Part shown: one piece after another, positions 15,122 through 24,701 of the stretch
Position numbering within the stretch: the stretch's first letter is position 1
Layout of the letters: every line of letters begins with the position of its first letter
Source of the DNA: Kamptonema formosum PCC 10802
GTDB taxonomy: Bacteria > Cyanobacteriota > Cyanobacteriia > Cyanobacteriales > Oscillatoriaceae
NCBI RefSeq assembly: GCF_000332335.1
Contig: NZ_KB235948.1
Span: 3,416,970-3,480,969 of the forward strand
DNA length: 64,000 bases
Reading direction: 5' to 3'
Program-made: the position numbers and the translations under genes
The notes under the pieces: generated by a model
What the model was told of the DNA's origin: nothing
The model's database searches: none
Seen by the model: the letters and a program-made list of their open reading frames with translations, nothing else

Positions 15122-17263
15122 ATGTTGAAAAACCGCAGCTGGCTAGAAATTGCTGAATATCTCTCCATCGCTGGCTCAGTCCTGGGGTCAGCAGTTGCTG
15201 TAACGTCGCAGCAGCTCATTTATGCGACAACGCCGGTGTCGCTGGCGCTGCTGCTGAACCTGGTGAACCGGCGGCGGCTGGAACTGCTTCCCGGGCCAAG
15301 TGTTTCCACAGAGATGGCCCGAACGCACCGGCAGCTCTCCGCAGAAGTGGAATCCCTGCGCCTGCAACTGTTGGCCCTGCCGGCAAGCCCTGAGGTGGCC
15401 AGTATCCGAGAAGCCTTGGGCCACCTGTCGGAAACTGTCGCGGGACTGCAAGCGGAAGTGACGGCGCAGACGCTCCAGATCGCCTCGGTGGGGGACAGGA
15501 TTCAGATGCGGGAAAATCCGGCACCACCGGCACTCAAATTGCTGCCGGCGCAGCTCGACGAGATTAACCGCCGCTTGAACAGTTTGCCGGTGGCGGCTCA
15601 GCCCGCCCCAGAACCGCTGGTGGAAGAGTTGAGAGCGGTTTTGGCAAGAGTCACCGAAGGAATCGCCCACCTGAACCGCAACGGCGAAAATCTCGTGACA
15701 AGAGAGGATCTGGCGCGCCTGATATCAGAGATTGACAAGCAACGCCTGCAGCTGGGCGCTCTGGGCCAATCCGTCGCGCCGGTGGAAGGGACGCTAGCTC
15801 GGCTCTCCCAAAGAATAGCATCAGTCAGCGGCCAGCAGGAGGGGTTTAGCGAACAGTTCAACCGGCGCTTGGATTCGCTGCAGGCTTCTTCCCCGCAGCA
15901 GCTCGAAGAGCTCAAAGGGGCGATCGCTAAAATTCAGCAGCGGCTCGACCGGCCAATTGGCCCGCAACCCGCTGACTTGAGCGATGTGGAAGCAGCAATC
16001 GGGAAGCTTTCCGAGAAACTGGCAGCGGTGCGATCGGAGATGCAAAGCCGGTTCGCCTCCCTGGAAAGACCTCACCTCGCCTCTATTTCTGAAGCGCTCG
16101 CCACGCTGCAAGTTCAGTTGGGTTCCTTGCAGGAATCTGCTAGCAGGTTAGCCGGTAGCGCCAGCGCCGGTGCTGCGGGAGCGCCGCGCGAAACGCCCCC
16201 GCAGAGTCGGAACTCGCCGGGGGAAGCGGAAAAACGGACTGAGAAAATTAGCCCGCCGGAGCGAAAAGAGCAAACGGCAGAAAAAAGGCGTCAGCCAATC
16301 ATGGTTGAGCCGGTGGTGCCATCAAAGTTTGCCAGGAAGTCGTTTAGATGTGTGAGGACGCAGACGGGACATGGGAGCGCCGTCACTTGCCTCGCGATTA
16401 GCAGCGATGGCAAATTGCTCGCTAGCGGAAGTTACAAAAATATTAAGCTTTGGGATTTGGAGACGGGCGAACTGCTGCACACGCTCGCTATGCACTCAGA
16501 CGCGATGGCGGTTTCTTCGATAGCCATCAGTCCGGATGGAGAGACGCTGGCGTGCGCGAATGCGGATATTGAGATTTGGAGTTTGCGCACCAGGCAGCAA
16601 ATTCGCACGCTGGAAACGGCCTGCTGGGCGTCAGCGGTGGCGATTAGCCCTGATGGCAAAATTCTGGTCAGTGGCGGGGAAGATCCGGTAGATGAAACCG
16701 GGTCAATCGAGATATGGGATTTGCAGAAAGGGGAAATTCTCCACGATTTGTATCCAGATGTGATTTATGCAGTTGCTATCAGTGCGGACGGGAAGATTTT
16801 GGCGAGTGCCGGCAGCAAGGCGACGGCGGAAAGTACGGAGAACAAGGAGGAAGCCGGTTTAGTTCAGGTGCGGCGTCTGGAGACGAGAGAGCTCCTGCAC
16901 GCACTTGTTGAGACATCTGGGAAGGTTTCTTCTGTGGCGGTGAGTCCGGACGGGCAAGTTCTGGCGAGTGGCTGTCAGGATGGGAGTGTGAAGCTGTGGG
17001 ATTTGAAGACGGGACAAGTGCAGCGGATTTTGTTAGGTCACTCACTGCCGGTGAATTGCGTTGCGATTAGTGCGGACGGAAACGTGCTGGCGAGTGGGAG
17101 TAGCGACAGGACGGTGAAGTTGTGGAATCCGCACACCGGCGAGCTGCTGCAAACGCTGGAGGAACACGCGGAGAGGGTTTCGGCGGTGGCGTTCAGTCCG
17201 GATGGGAAAACGCTGGTGAGCGGGTCCCAGGATGAGACGGTGAAGATTTGCCGGTGGGAGTGA
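15122..17263 (+). CDS. membrane-anchored coiled-coil protein with WD40 propeller, paralogue C
   Basis: A 713-residue protein. Residues 6-52 repeat the module of paralogues A and B (WLEIAEYLSIAGSVLGSAVA, then SQQLIYATTPVSLALLLNLV). About 60-350 is coiled coil, 350-405 a charged Pro-rich linker, and 410-713 contains seven WD40 repeats marked by IKLWDLETG, IEIWSLRTR, IEIWDLQKG, VQVRRLETR, VKLWDLKTG, VKLWNPHTG and VKICRWE. The seven would close one beta-propeller, a protein-docking platform. Repeat 4 has a 12-residue acidic insertion. A likely role is membrane scaffold: hairpin in the membrane, stalk, propeller in the cytoplasm. ATG 15122 follows GGGAAGTGTGGA. Partners are presumably A and B, but that is inferred from neighbourhood and shared module. 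Confidence 0.85.
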   Translation: MLKNRSWLEIAEYLSIAGSVLGSAVAVTSQQLIYATTPVSLALLLNLVNRRRLELLPGPSVSTEMARTHRQLSAEVESLRLQLLALPASPEVASIREALGHLSETVAGLQAEVTAQTLQIASVGDRIQMRENPAPPALKLLPAQLDEINRRLNSLPVAAQPAPEPLVEELRAVLARVTEGIAHLNRNGENLVTREDLARLISEIDKQRLQLGALGQSVAPVEGTLARLSQRIASVSGQQEGFSEQFNRRLDSLQASSPQQLEELKGAIAKIQQRLDRPIGPQPADLSDVEAAIGKLSEKLAAVRSEMQSRFASLERPHLASISEALATLQVQLGSLQESASRLAGSASAGAAGAPRETPPQSRNSPGEAEKRTEKISPPERKEQTAEKRRQPIMVEPVVPSKFARKSFRCVRTQTGHGSAVTCLAISSDGKLLASGSYKNIKLWDLETGELLHTLAMHSDAMAVSSIAISPDGETLACANADIEIWSLRTRQQIRTLETACWASAVAISPDGKILVSGGEDPVDETGSIEIWDLQKGEILHDLYPDVIYAVAISADGKILASAGSKATAESTENKEEAGLVQVRRLETRELLHALVETSGKVSSVAVSPDGQVLASGCQDGSVKLWDLKTGQVQRILLGHSLPVNCVAISADGNVLASGSSDRTVKLWNPHTGELLQTLEEHAERVSAVAFSPDGKTLVSGSQDETVKICRWE

Positions 17264-17284
17264 GTTTATGGGATAATTTGCGAG

Positions 17285-17432
17285 GAAGGTAGGGGCGGGG
17301 GCACCCGCACTGGTGTCAACTTTAGCGCCCTGTAACATAAGGTTGATTAATCTTATAATCAACCGCCAAGGACGCCAAGGACGCCAAGACCCTTTCTCTT
17401 GGCGCTCCTTCACGGCGGCGGTTCATTAGTAA
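17285..17432. repeat. repeat cluster truncating a methyltransferase gene
   Basis: It contains AGGTAGGGGCGGGGGCACCC, the MITE-like end ACTGGTGTCAACTTTAGCG, and the common cyanobacterial tandem CCAAGGACGCCAAGGACGCC. C5-methyltransferase coding similarity begins directly after it at about 17434, so the repeat insertion or a deletion at its edge removed the gene's 5' part. Confidence 0.7.
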
Positions 17433-17433
17433 T

Positions 17434-17718
17434 TTCAAGCGACCGCGCTGGGATGAGCCGGCACCCACCGTGCTGACAAATTTCCACAATCCGCGCTATT
17501 TCCTGCACCCACTGAAAGACAGACCTTTCTCCCTGCGGGAGTGCGCTAGGCTTCAGGGGTTTCCTGACACATTCGTATTTGCGGGTTCTGGGTCGAAAGT
17601 GGATTTAGTCAGCGGATACCGGCTAGCCGGCAATGCTGTGCCGCCTCCGCTGTCAAGGCTGTTTGCTGCGGCTGCTTTGGAGTTTGTCGGCCCTAAAAAT
17701 CAATTGCATATTCACTAG
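17434..17718 (+). pseudogene. C-terminal fragment of a DNA cytosine-5 methyltransferase
   Basis: The frame reads RPRWDEPAPTVLTNFHNPRY, then RPFSLRECARLQGFPDTFVF (motif IX) and YRLAGNAVPPPLSRLFAAAA (motif X), the last ~90 residues of a C5 methyltransferase. Motifs I-VIII, including the catalytic PCQ, are missing. The frame ends at the repeat cluster upstream. It ends 21 bp before the restriction endonuclease start on the same strand, so it was probably the 5' gene of an M-R operon. It is not closely related in sequence to the intact methyltransferase on the opposite strand. Confidence 0.85.
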
Positions 17719-17739
17719 AGATGAAGTTCGAGCAACCTT

Positions 17740-18660
17740 ATGAATTCAGAACATCCTGCATCTAAAGCCTTACTCGCCTTCCTGGAATCTGAAATATCCC
17801 AGAATCGCGCTCTTGGCGATTACCAGACCATGCTAAGGTCGCTGTGGAATAAACGAGAAAATCCTACCCTAACTCAGACGCCAACAAAACTGCCGAAGGG
17901 ATACCGCAGTCTTGCTGTACGGGAGTATGTGCGCCAGAAATTTGGGGCTTTACTGCCGTATTGGGGCCCGACTGCCATCCGGGGCGATCTAACCGAGAAA
18001 AAAGCACATATCAGTACCTTTATTAGCCTTGTCAACGAGTTACCCAATGACGTAGCTGAAGTTAATAGAGTGTTAGAAGCGGCTGCAAAGATGGTGGCGG
18101 AGTACATTAACGCAAAGACTCCTCTTATCAAATTACCGGAAGCTGCAAAACCGCAACAGGTATTGACCCAATTGCTTGCTGCCAAAAGCGGTGGCCGAGT
18201 TCAGCAGGGCATTGTTTATGCGCTTCTGAAAGTTCTCTGCGAAGGGGTTCCTAGCATCAGTGTGCGCACAAAGGCAGTATTTGCCGGCGATGCCCAAAGC
18301 AGACAGCGTGGCGACGTTGAGATTATTGAAAATGAAGACAAAATTCGCTCAGTATTCGAGGTCAAGGCTCAACGGCTGAATGTACCTATCTATGAAGATG
18401 TTGTCCGCACGCATACCGTCACAGGAGAGCGAAATTATCCGGTATTTATTTTGGCTGATAGCTTTCAAGCTGATTCGTTTGAGGAGTACCAGGATGTGTT
18501 TATTATCCGGCTTAGAGACTTCTGCCTCACTATTTTGGCCGAAATTGTTTCATCTAAGGGTATCTCCTCTGCCGAGTCAATTCGCCGTGTATTAGAGGTT
18601 TACAACAGCGATTTCTGTGACCTCATTCAAAAAGACCGGACGCTGCGAGTGGACTATTAA
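17740..18660 (+). CDS. type II restriction endonuclease, PD-(D/E)XK fold
   Basis: A 306-residue protein. The helical N-terminal half contains YRSLAVREYVRQKFGALLPY. A nuclease core follows near 188-212: GDVEIIENEDKIRSVFEVKA gives the D-(x)n-ExK pattern of PD-(D/E)XK enzymes. The size and place next to methyltransferases indicate a type II enzyme; SacI-family relationship is possible but I cannot confirm it or the recognition site. The 3' end overlaps the convergent intact C5 methyltransferase by 69 bp. An active nuclease requires a protecting methylase, and the only complete one visible is that convergent gene. Confidence 0.8.
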   Translation: MNSEHPASKALLAFLESEISQNRALGDYQTMLRSLWNKRENPTLTQTPTKLPKGYRSLAVREYVRQKFGALLPYWGPTAIRGDLTEKKAHISTFISLVNELPNDVAEVNRVLEAAAKMVAEYINAKTPLIKLPEAAKPQQVLTQLLAAKSGGRVQQGIVYALLKVLCEGVPSISVRTKAVFAGDAQSRQRGDVEIIENEDKIRSVFEVKAQRLNVPIYEDVVRTHTVTGERNYPVFILADSFQADSFEEYQDVFIIRLRDFCLTILAEIVSSKGISSAESIRRVLEVYNSDFCDLIQKDRTLRVDY

Positions 18661-19803
18661 GTGGCGCTTGATTTCGCGACCAACCCAAGCAACAACCGGG
18701 ACTGCAACGGCATCTCCGAACGCATGACGGCCCACACTCTGGCTGTCTGGAATCCAAAAGCTATCTTCCACTCCTTGCAGACGCCCATACTCCCGCGCAG
18801 TCATATACCGCATTTTAATCTGGTTGGGTGACACAGCAATGAGGACTTGCCGGCTGCTCCCACCCGATCCAGTTCGCAAGCAACCGGCGATTCCGTCGTC
18901 TCGCGTTTCCAGGCAAACTAAACCTTGACGCATCCGGCGATAGGCCGTCAAGTAAACCGTTCGTCCGGTTGTTCGCGCCACTTGCTGAGCTTTCTCTAAG
19001 CGCTTTTTGCTGTTGCCTCTGATGCAGGACAACTCCCTAACCAACTCGTTCTCGCCCAACCACATTTGGCACTCATTTTTATCCACCAAGTCGGCGAGAA
19101 CTGTTTCCCTTGTTGCTGGCAAGGGTGACAGTTCCAAAAAGTTCCAGGATAGGTCTGGGTTGGCAACAGCGACCTTTCGCACTGATTTCGGGCGGCAAGG
19201 ATGCTGGAAATAAACACCGCTGTCAATCTTTATCGTCTCAGCTGCTTTTCCAGACTCACAAGTATTCATACCGACAATAAAAACACGGGGACGGCTTTGG
19301 GGGAGGAAGTGGGCGGCGTCGATAACAAGGACATCGCACGAGTAGCCTAATTGATTGAGGGATAAAAGAACCTCTCGGATATCCTTTCCGTCAGATGAGG
19401 TCAAAAGACCCGTAACATTCTCGATCAGTACCGCCGGCGGCAGACGACCGTCAGTGGCCAGCTCACTTAGTATTCGACTGAACTGAAAGAAGGCACTGCT
19501 GCGTTCCCCAGCTAAACCCTGCCGGTTGCCAGCTAGTGACAAGTCCTGACAGGGAAATGAGGCTGTTATGAGGGTGACATCTGGAATGTCGCTGGCGTGC
19601 AGATTGGCTATATCCTCAATTCGGAGGTGGCCCTTGCCGAAATTTTTGGCGTATATCTCGCCCTTCACTCGATCGCTGTCATTGGCGAACACGCACTGCC
19701 AGCCCGCTCGCTCAAGCCCTTTGCGCACTAAACCAATTCCTGCAAATAACTCGGCAAATGGTAGCTCTGAATGATGGGTGGCAGATTGCAAACTGTAAAT
19801 CAC
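18592..19803 (-). CDS. DNA (cytosine-5-)methyltransferase
   Basis: A complete 403-residue C5 methyltransferase. Motif I is FAELFAGIGLVRKGLE, motif IV is ASFPCQDLSLAGNR with catalytic Cys85, motif VI is ENV at 128-130, motif VIII is QSRPRVFIVGM, motif IX is MTAREYGRLQGVEDSF and motif X is FGDAVAVPVVAWVGREI. The recognition domain lies between VIII and IX. The start is GTG 19803 with AGGAAA 8 nt upstream. Its tail overlaps the restriction gene by 69 bp, so the two are convergent partners, and it likely methylates the same site. Regulation would then rely on separate promoters, possibly with antisense interference over the overlap. Confidence 0.93.
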   Translation of the reverse strand: MIYSLQSATHHSELPFAELFAGIGLVRKGLERAGWQCVFANDSDRVKGEIYAKNFGKGHLRIEDIANLHASDIPDVTLITASFPCQDLSLAGNRQGLAGERSSAFFQFSRILSELATDGRLPPAVLIENVTGLLTSSDGKDIREVLLSLNQLGYSCDVLVIDAAHFLPQSRPRVFIVGMNTCESGKAAETIKIDSGVYFQHPCRPKSVRKVAVANPDLSWNFLELSPLPATRETVLADLVDKNECQMWLGENELVRELSCIRGNSKKRLEKAQQVARTTGRTVYLTAYRRMRQGLVCLETRDDGIAGCLRTGSGGSSRQVLIAVSPNQIKMRYMTAREYGRLQGVEDSFWIPDSQSVGRHAFGDAVAVPVVAWVGREIKRHLIVHSQRPVFLNEVTEIAVVNL

Positions 19804-19950
19804 AATTATTTCCTGGACTCGTTTACCATAGACCTTAATATATCACGCCATTTTGATATAGGCTAGGGGGATAGCTGCTGCTTTTTGGCGACTTTACAGG
19901 CTCCGGCCATGTATTGCTTGAATCTCACATACCGTTCCTCCTAACATTCC

Positions 19951-20113
19951 CATAACCCCCACCGGCAGAACCCTCTGAAAAGCTCTCTCACTCAGCTTGG
20001 CCACCCCTGACCTGTCCCGCCCGCCGGCACTCTCCCAAAACAAGCCGGCACACAACGCCGCCCAAACTCAAAAAGCCGGCACCACCAACTGGCACCTCAC
20101 CAACCCCCCAACC
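19951..20113 (+). pseudogene. remnant duplicate of the N,N-dimethylformamidase-like gene
   Basis: This 163-bp stretch aligns base for base with the 5' end of the gene at 33651: AGAACCCTCT, GCCGGCACTCTC, CAAAACAAGCCGGCA, AAAAAGCCGGCACCACCA and TGGCACCTCACCAACC occur in the same order and spacing. It has several substitutions, lacks the intact ATG and stops at about 20113. It is a decayed partial duplicate located 14 kb from the intact copy. Confidence 0.75.
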
Positions 20114-20116
20114 TCA

Positions 20117-22759
20117 CTATACTTCCATGAATTGCCCCTCATTTAGCTGCTGGATGAGCTTCGCGACAAGCCCTGTCCATCCTGTCAAGTGGCTAGCACC
20201 CAAGCCGGCACCACAATCGCCGTGAAAGTATTCGTGGAATAAAATTAAGTCGCGCCAGTGAGGGTCTTGCTGAAACTTCTCTATCCCTCCAAAAACAGGT
20301 CGCCGGCCATCCTTACCGCGCAGAAAAATGCCGGTTAGCCGGCGCGACAGTTCCGAGGCCACATCCCATAAATTGAGCTTAACCCCAGAGCCGGTTGGGA
20401 ATTCCACTGTGAAGCAATCTCCGAAATAATGATGGTATTTTTGCAGTGACTCAATCAATAAAAAGTTCAGCGGAAACCAGACCGGCCCGCGCCAGTTGGA
20501 GTTTCCGCCAAACAGGCCAGTTGTGCCTTCAGCCGGCTCGTAGTCTACCTGATACTTGCTGCCATCCCACTCAAAAACGAACGGATGTTCCAAGTGATAG
20601 CGAGACAGGGAGCGGATGCCGTAAGGCGATAGAAATTCACTCTCATCTAGAAGTCGCTCCAGCACGCGCCGCAGTCCTTCTGGACTGGTAATGGAAAGCA
20701 GCCGGCGCTCCCCCGAGCCGGGAATTGTCATACTGGCAATTTTCTTGGCTAAATCCGGGCGATTGTTTAAGAACCAATCAAATTGCCTTTTAAACCCGGG
20801 CACTATCTCTAATAGCTCGGGTTCCAGGGTATCAACTGCCAATAGGGGTGTGAGCCCGACTATTGAGCGGACTTTCATCAAGCGTTCCTGACCGTTGGGG
20901 AGCGCCAGAGCGTTGTAGTAAAAACAATCTTCGCTGTCCCACAAAGCCATCTGGTTGCCACCCATGCGGTTAATCGCACCGGCAATGTACATGAAGTGCT
21001 CAAAGAACTTGAGAGCCATATCAGCGTAGACTTGATCCTCACGGGCAAGTTCTAAGGCAATTGCCAGCATCGTGAGCGCAAACATCCCCATCCAAGCTGT
21101 GCCATCAGCTTGCTCTAAATAGCCGCCGGTTGGGAAGGGCTTGCTGCGGTCAAACACCCCAATGTTATCTAAGCCTAGAAAGCCCCCTTGGAACAGGTTG
21201 TTCCCGTGCGGATCTTTGCGATTCACCCACCAAGTGAAGTTGAGCATCAGTCTGTGAAACATGCGCTCTAGGAAGTCGCGGTCGCCTTTGGCGGCCCGCT
21301 TCTTTTCAATCTTGTAAACCCGCCATGCTGCCCAAGCTTGTACCGGTGGGTTCACATCCCCCAGCGCCCACTCATAGGCGGGAATTTGACCGTTGGGGTG
21401 CATGTACCACTCGCGAGTCAGGAGCAAGAGTTGCCGCTTGGCAAAGTTGGCATCCATTAAGGCCATAGTAATGCAGTGAAACGCCAAATCCCAGGAAGCA
21501 AACCAGGGATATTCCCACTTATCCGGCATGGAAATGACTTCCTCTGCATACAAAGTCTCCCACTCCGAATTGCGGCCATTTAAACGCTGGGAAGGAGGTG
21601 CCGGCTGGGCGGCATCGCCCCGCAACCAATTTCTGACGTCGTAGTAATAAAACTGCTTCGTCCACAATAATCCTGCCAGTGCCTGCCGCTGCACATTTCG
21701 AGAATCCTCATCCAGATTGGGGGTCAGCGACTCATAAAATTCATCCGCTTCCGCACGCCGCTGAGCGAAAGTATCTTCAAACTCTTGGCTAAAAGGAGCG
21801 TCAGTGTGCCGGTCTGTGAAGCGGAGTTTGATAGCAACCGTCTCTCCCGCACCCAGTTCTAGGTGATACCGCGCCGCTGCTTTGGTGCCCACCTGTTTTG
21901 GATTCACTGCCTCTTGATTGTTGTGAATGATGAACTCGTGAAAGGCGTCTTTCACATAAGGCGATGAGTTATTAATGCCGTAAAGCCGGCGCATATTGGT
22001 TTGATTCTCTGTGAACAGCAGGGGCGGCGCATTCTCACAAAATAGCCAGCGAACGCCATATTTTTGATTGCGGGCTTCGATCGCGCCACCGGCTGCTTCG
22101 CACACCTGCGCTGCTTTTTCACTGCCTGCCCACGACCATGTGTTGCGAAACCACAAAGTTGGCAGTAAATCGAGGGGTGCTTTTTCGGAGCCCCGGTTGG
22201 TCACGCTGATGCGAATGCAGATATCCTCTGGGGAGGCTTTGGCGTATTCGGCGACAATATCAAAGTAGCGGTCGCCATCGAATATTCCCGTGTCCAGCAG
22301 CTCAAATTCCAGCTGGTCCTTGCCGCGCCGAGCATTTTCCTCCACTAAGCGAGTGTAAGGAAACTCTTGCTGCGGATATTTGTACAGCCAGCGCATATAT
22401 GAATGGGTTGGCGTGCAGTCAAGATAGAAGTAATATTCTTTAACATCCTCGCCGTGATTGCCCTGGCTGTTGGTGAGGCCAAATAAACGCTCTTTGAGAA
22501 TGGGGTCGCGCCCATTCCACAGCGCTAAGGCAAAACAAATTTGCCCGTGCCGGTCGCAAAAGCCACCCAACCCATCCTCACCCCAGCGATAGGCACGGGA
22601 CCGCGCATGGTCGTGAGGCAAATAATCCCAAGCTGTGCCATAGGGCGAATAATCTTCGCGGACTGTACCCCACTGGCGCTCACTTAAATAGGGTCCCCAG
22701 CGGTTCCAGTGCGCTTTCAATTCCGCATTTTCCTGAATTCGTTTCTGCTCAGCGTTCAT
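20117..22759 (-). CDS. glucosidase, GH63/MGH-like glycoside hydrolase
   Basis: An 880-residue cytoplasmic protein with no signal peptide. The start ([20 protein letters not shown]) and the blocks [40 protein letters not shown] and [20 protein letters not shown] are typical of the bacterial GH63-related family, an (alpha/alpha)6 barrel hydrolysing alpha-glucosides such as glucosylglycerate or mannosylglycerate, sugar-type compatible solutes. It is the last of three genes read gnd-like, SDR, glucosidase. In that order the glucosidase could release glucose, the SDR oxidise it and the third enzyme handle gluconate phosphate. Exact substrate unproven. Confidence 0.85.
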   Translation of the reverse strand: MNAEQKRIQENAELKAHWNRWGPYLSERQWGTVREDYSPYGTAWDYLPHDHARSRAYRWGEDGLGGFCDRHGQICFALALWNGRDPILKERLFGLTNSQGNHGEDVKEYYFYLDCTPTHSYMRWLYKYPQQEFPYTRLVEENARRGKDQLEFELLDTGIFDGDRYFDIVAEYAKASPEDICIRISVTNRGSEKAPLDLLPTLWFRNTWSWAGSEKAAQVCEAAGGAIEARNQKYGVRWLFCENAPPLLFTENQTNMRRLYGINNSSPYVKDAFHEFIIHNNQEAVNPKQVGTKAAARYHLELGAGETVAIKLRFTDRHTDAPFSQEFEDTFAQRRAEADEFYESLTPNLDEDSRNVQRQALAGLLWTKQFYYYDVRNWLRGDAAQPAPPSQRLNGRNSEWETLYAEEVISMPDKWEYPWFASWDLAFHCITMALMDANFAKRQLLLLTREWYMHPNGQIPAYEWALGDVNPPVQAWAAWRVYKIEKKRAAKGDRDFLERMFHRLMLNFTWWVNRKDPHGNNLFQGGFLGLDNIGVFDRSKPFPTGGYLEQADGTAWMGMFALTMLAIALELAREDQVYADMALKFFEHFMYIAGAINRMGGNQMALWDSEDCFYYNALALPNGQERLMKVRSIVGLTPLLAVDTLEPELLEIVPGFKRQFDWFLNNRPDLAKKIASMTIPGSGERRLLSITSPEGLRRVLERLLDESEFLSPYGIRSLSRYHLEHPFVFEWDGSKYQVDYEPAEGTTGLFGGNSNWRGPVWFPLNFLLIESLQKYHHYFGDCFTVEFPTGSGVKLNLWDVASELSRRLTGIFLRGKDGRRPVFGGIEKFQQDPHWRDLILFHEYFHGDCGAGLGASHLTGWTGLVAKLIQQLNEGQFMEV

Positions 22760-22857
22760 TTACAAACGACCCCTCACTTTTCGGGAAGACATCCAGCCTT
22801 AATACGGCTCTTCGGCAATGGCAAAGTGCGTTGGCGACCGATAGGGTCGCTCGCTCT

Positions 22858-23670
22858 CTAACCCCCCCTGGCAAAAGCTGGGTACAGAGTCATCCCGCCA
22901 TCTACAAACAGCGTTGCGCCGCTGACATAATCAGAGTCATCGGAAGCGAGCCAAACTGCTGCTTTCGCGATATCTTCCACCTGACCCACACGCCCAGCAG
23001 GAATCAGGGTCAGTAATTTCGCCTCCGCTTCCGGCGTCTCCCATGCCGATTTATTGATTGGGGTTTTAATGGCACCGGGAGCAATGCTGTTTACCCGAAT
23101 TTTATGCGGGGCGAGTTCTTGCGCCATACTCCGCATCATCATGTTGATGCCGCCTTTACTAGCGGCGTAGTTTACGTGACCGGCCCAAGGAATCACCTCA
23201 TGCACCGAACTCATGCAAATGATTTTGCCGGCAGCGGAGGAAATATGGGGCTGCACGCCCCGGCGCAGAAATTCCTTTGCCGCTTCGCGAGCGCACAAAA
23301 ACTGTCCGGTCAAATTCACATTGATAACAAGGTTCCACTGTTCAAGCGTCATGTCCAGAAACGCCGCATCTTTTTGCATCCCCGCATTATTCACCAAGAT
23401 GTCAATTGTGCCGAATTCCTGAAACATCTTGGCAAACATCGCCTTAACTTCATCTTCCTTGCTGACATTCGCCTGAATCGCGATTGCTTCCCCATTCCCA
23501 GCTTGAATGTCGCTGACTATTTTGTCCGCTTCTTCAGGGTGGGAGTGGTAATTTATCGCAACCGACGCGCCCGCCTTGGCTAGATAGCGCGCCACTGCTT
23601 CGCCAATCCCAGAACTTCCGCCGGTGACCAGGGCTTTTTGACCTTTGAGAAGGTAAGGAGAAACGCTCAT
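22858..23670 (-). CDS. glucose 1-dehydrogenase-like SDR
   Basis: A 270-residue classical short-chain dehydrogenase. The NAD(P) motif is TGGSSGIG at 16-23, NNAG near 93, and the active-site Ser is in ICMSSVHE with Tyr/Lys in YAASKGG. The C-terminus ends VDGGMTLYPAFARGG, close to the glucose 1-dehydrogenase subgroup. The sequence SVHEVIPWAGHVNYAASKGG matches this group well. It lies 50 bp after the 6-phosphogluconate dehydrogenase-like gene and 98 bp before the glucosidase on the same strand, consistent with an operon. Oxidation of glucose or a related sugar is inferred; SDR substrates are hard to predict. Confidence 0.87.
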   Translation of the reverse strand: MSVSPYLLKGQKALVTGGSSGIGEAVARYLAKAGASVAINYHSHPEEADKIVSDIQAGNGEAIAIQANVSKEDEVKAMFAKMFQEFGTIDILVNNAGMQKDAAFLDMTLEQWNLVINVNLTGQFLCAREAAKEFLRRGVQPHISSAAGKIICMSSVHEVIPWAGHVNYAASKGGINMMMRSMAQELAPHKIRVNSIAPGAIKTPINKSAWETPEAEAKLLTLIPAGRVGQVEDIAKAAVWLASDDSDYVSGATLFVDGGMTLYPAFARGG

Positions 23671-23720
23671 GTCATTCCCTCACTGCATTATATTTATAGT
23701 GTTTTGATTTCCATGTCAGG

Positions 23721-24701
23721 TCAGTCCTGCTTGGGCAAGAAGCCGCCAATTCGCCCCTCGCGACGCTCGCGGACAATCGCTTTTCTGTGCCCGTAAGGGT
23801 GCCCGCCAAAACCGTGGCGCATCATCGCAATCGCCCGCGCCCAGTACTGCTCGTCGTCGCGGGAGGCAAACAGCTGCATCACTGACTGGGCAATCACAGG
23901 AGTGGGGACTTCCATGTGCAGGGCGTCGTCTACCAGCCAGTTGACTTCGCCGGTATCCTCAACGTAAGGTGGGATGCTCTCCATCCCCCCCTGTGTTTGA
24001 TAGGCTTCATCCATCAAGTCAATCAGCCACGAACGGATGACCGAACCGTGACGCCAGCAGCGCAGGACCTCTTCGATGTGGATTGGGTCGCGGTTTTGCC
24101 GGTAGAATTCCAGCAGGTTCATCCCCTCGCTAATCGCCTGCAGCATGCCAAATTCAATGCCGTTGTGGACGAGTTTGACGAAGTGCCCCGCACCCGGAGC
24201 GCCGGCGTGGACATAGCCCCCCGGAACGGCAAGATCGAGGAGGATTGGTTCAATTCGAGCGATCGCCTCGCTGTCGCCACCGGCCATAAAGCAAGCGCCG
24301 TGACGCGCCCCCTCTACGCCCCCGCTCGTCCCCAAATCGACAAAATAGATGCTTTTTTCGATGCGCAGTCTCCGGTGCCGGCGGATTGAGTCCCCCCAGT
24401 AGGAATTCCCTCCATCTACAATAATATCCCCTGCTTCCAGATTTGAGGCTAGGTCATCAATGACTGAATCAACCGCCGCCCCTGCAGGAATATAAATAAA
24501 GATCGCGCGAGGGGGCGAAAGTTTTTCCTGGAAGTCCGCCGGCGATTCAACTTCCACAAGACCGGCACCGACCAGCTCTTGTGGAGCGCCGCCGCGCGTG
24601 TAGCCGGCAACGCGCATTTTCTTTTCCAGCGCCTGCAGGGCGAGGTTGCCCCCCATCCGCCCCAAACCAATTACGCCAAACTCTTTTTTCACCTCTGCCA
24701 T
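23721..24701 (-). CDS. 6-phosphogluconate dehydrogenase, decarboxylating (NAD-type)
   Basis: A 326-residue short-form 6-phosphogluconate dehydrogenase, first in a three-gene cluster. The Rossmann motif is FGVIGLGRMGGNLALQ at 8-23, followed by DGGNSYWGDS, DLGTSGGVEGARHG and the catalytic HFVKLVHNGIEFGMLQ. About 325 residues, against about 470 in the pentose-phosphate Gnd, points to the GntZ/YqeC type, usually NAD-dependent. The tail YGHRKAIVRERREGRIGGF is typical. It would convert 6-phosphogluconate to ribulose 5-phosphate and CO2, downstream of glucose oxidation by the adjacent SDR. Confidence 0.9.
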   Translation of the reverse strand: MAEVKKEFGVIGLGRMGGNLALQALEKKMRVAGYTRGGAPQELVGAGLVEVESPADFQEKLSPPRAIFIYIPAGAAVDSVIDDLASNLEAGDIIVDGGNSYWGDSIRRHRRLRIEKSIYFVDLGTSGGVEGARHGACFMAGGDSEAIARIEPILLDLAVPGGYVHAGAPGAGHFVKLVHNGIEFGMLQAISEGMNLLEFYRQNRDPIHIEEVLRCWRHGSVIRSWLIDLMDEAYQTQGGMESIPPYVEDTGEVNWLVDDALHMEVPTPVIAQSVMQLFASRDDEQYWARAIAMMRHGFGGHPYGHRKAIVRERREGRIGGFLPKQD

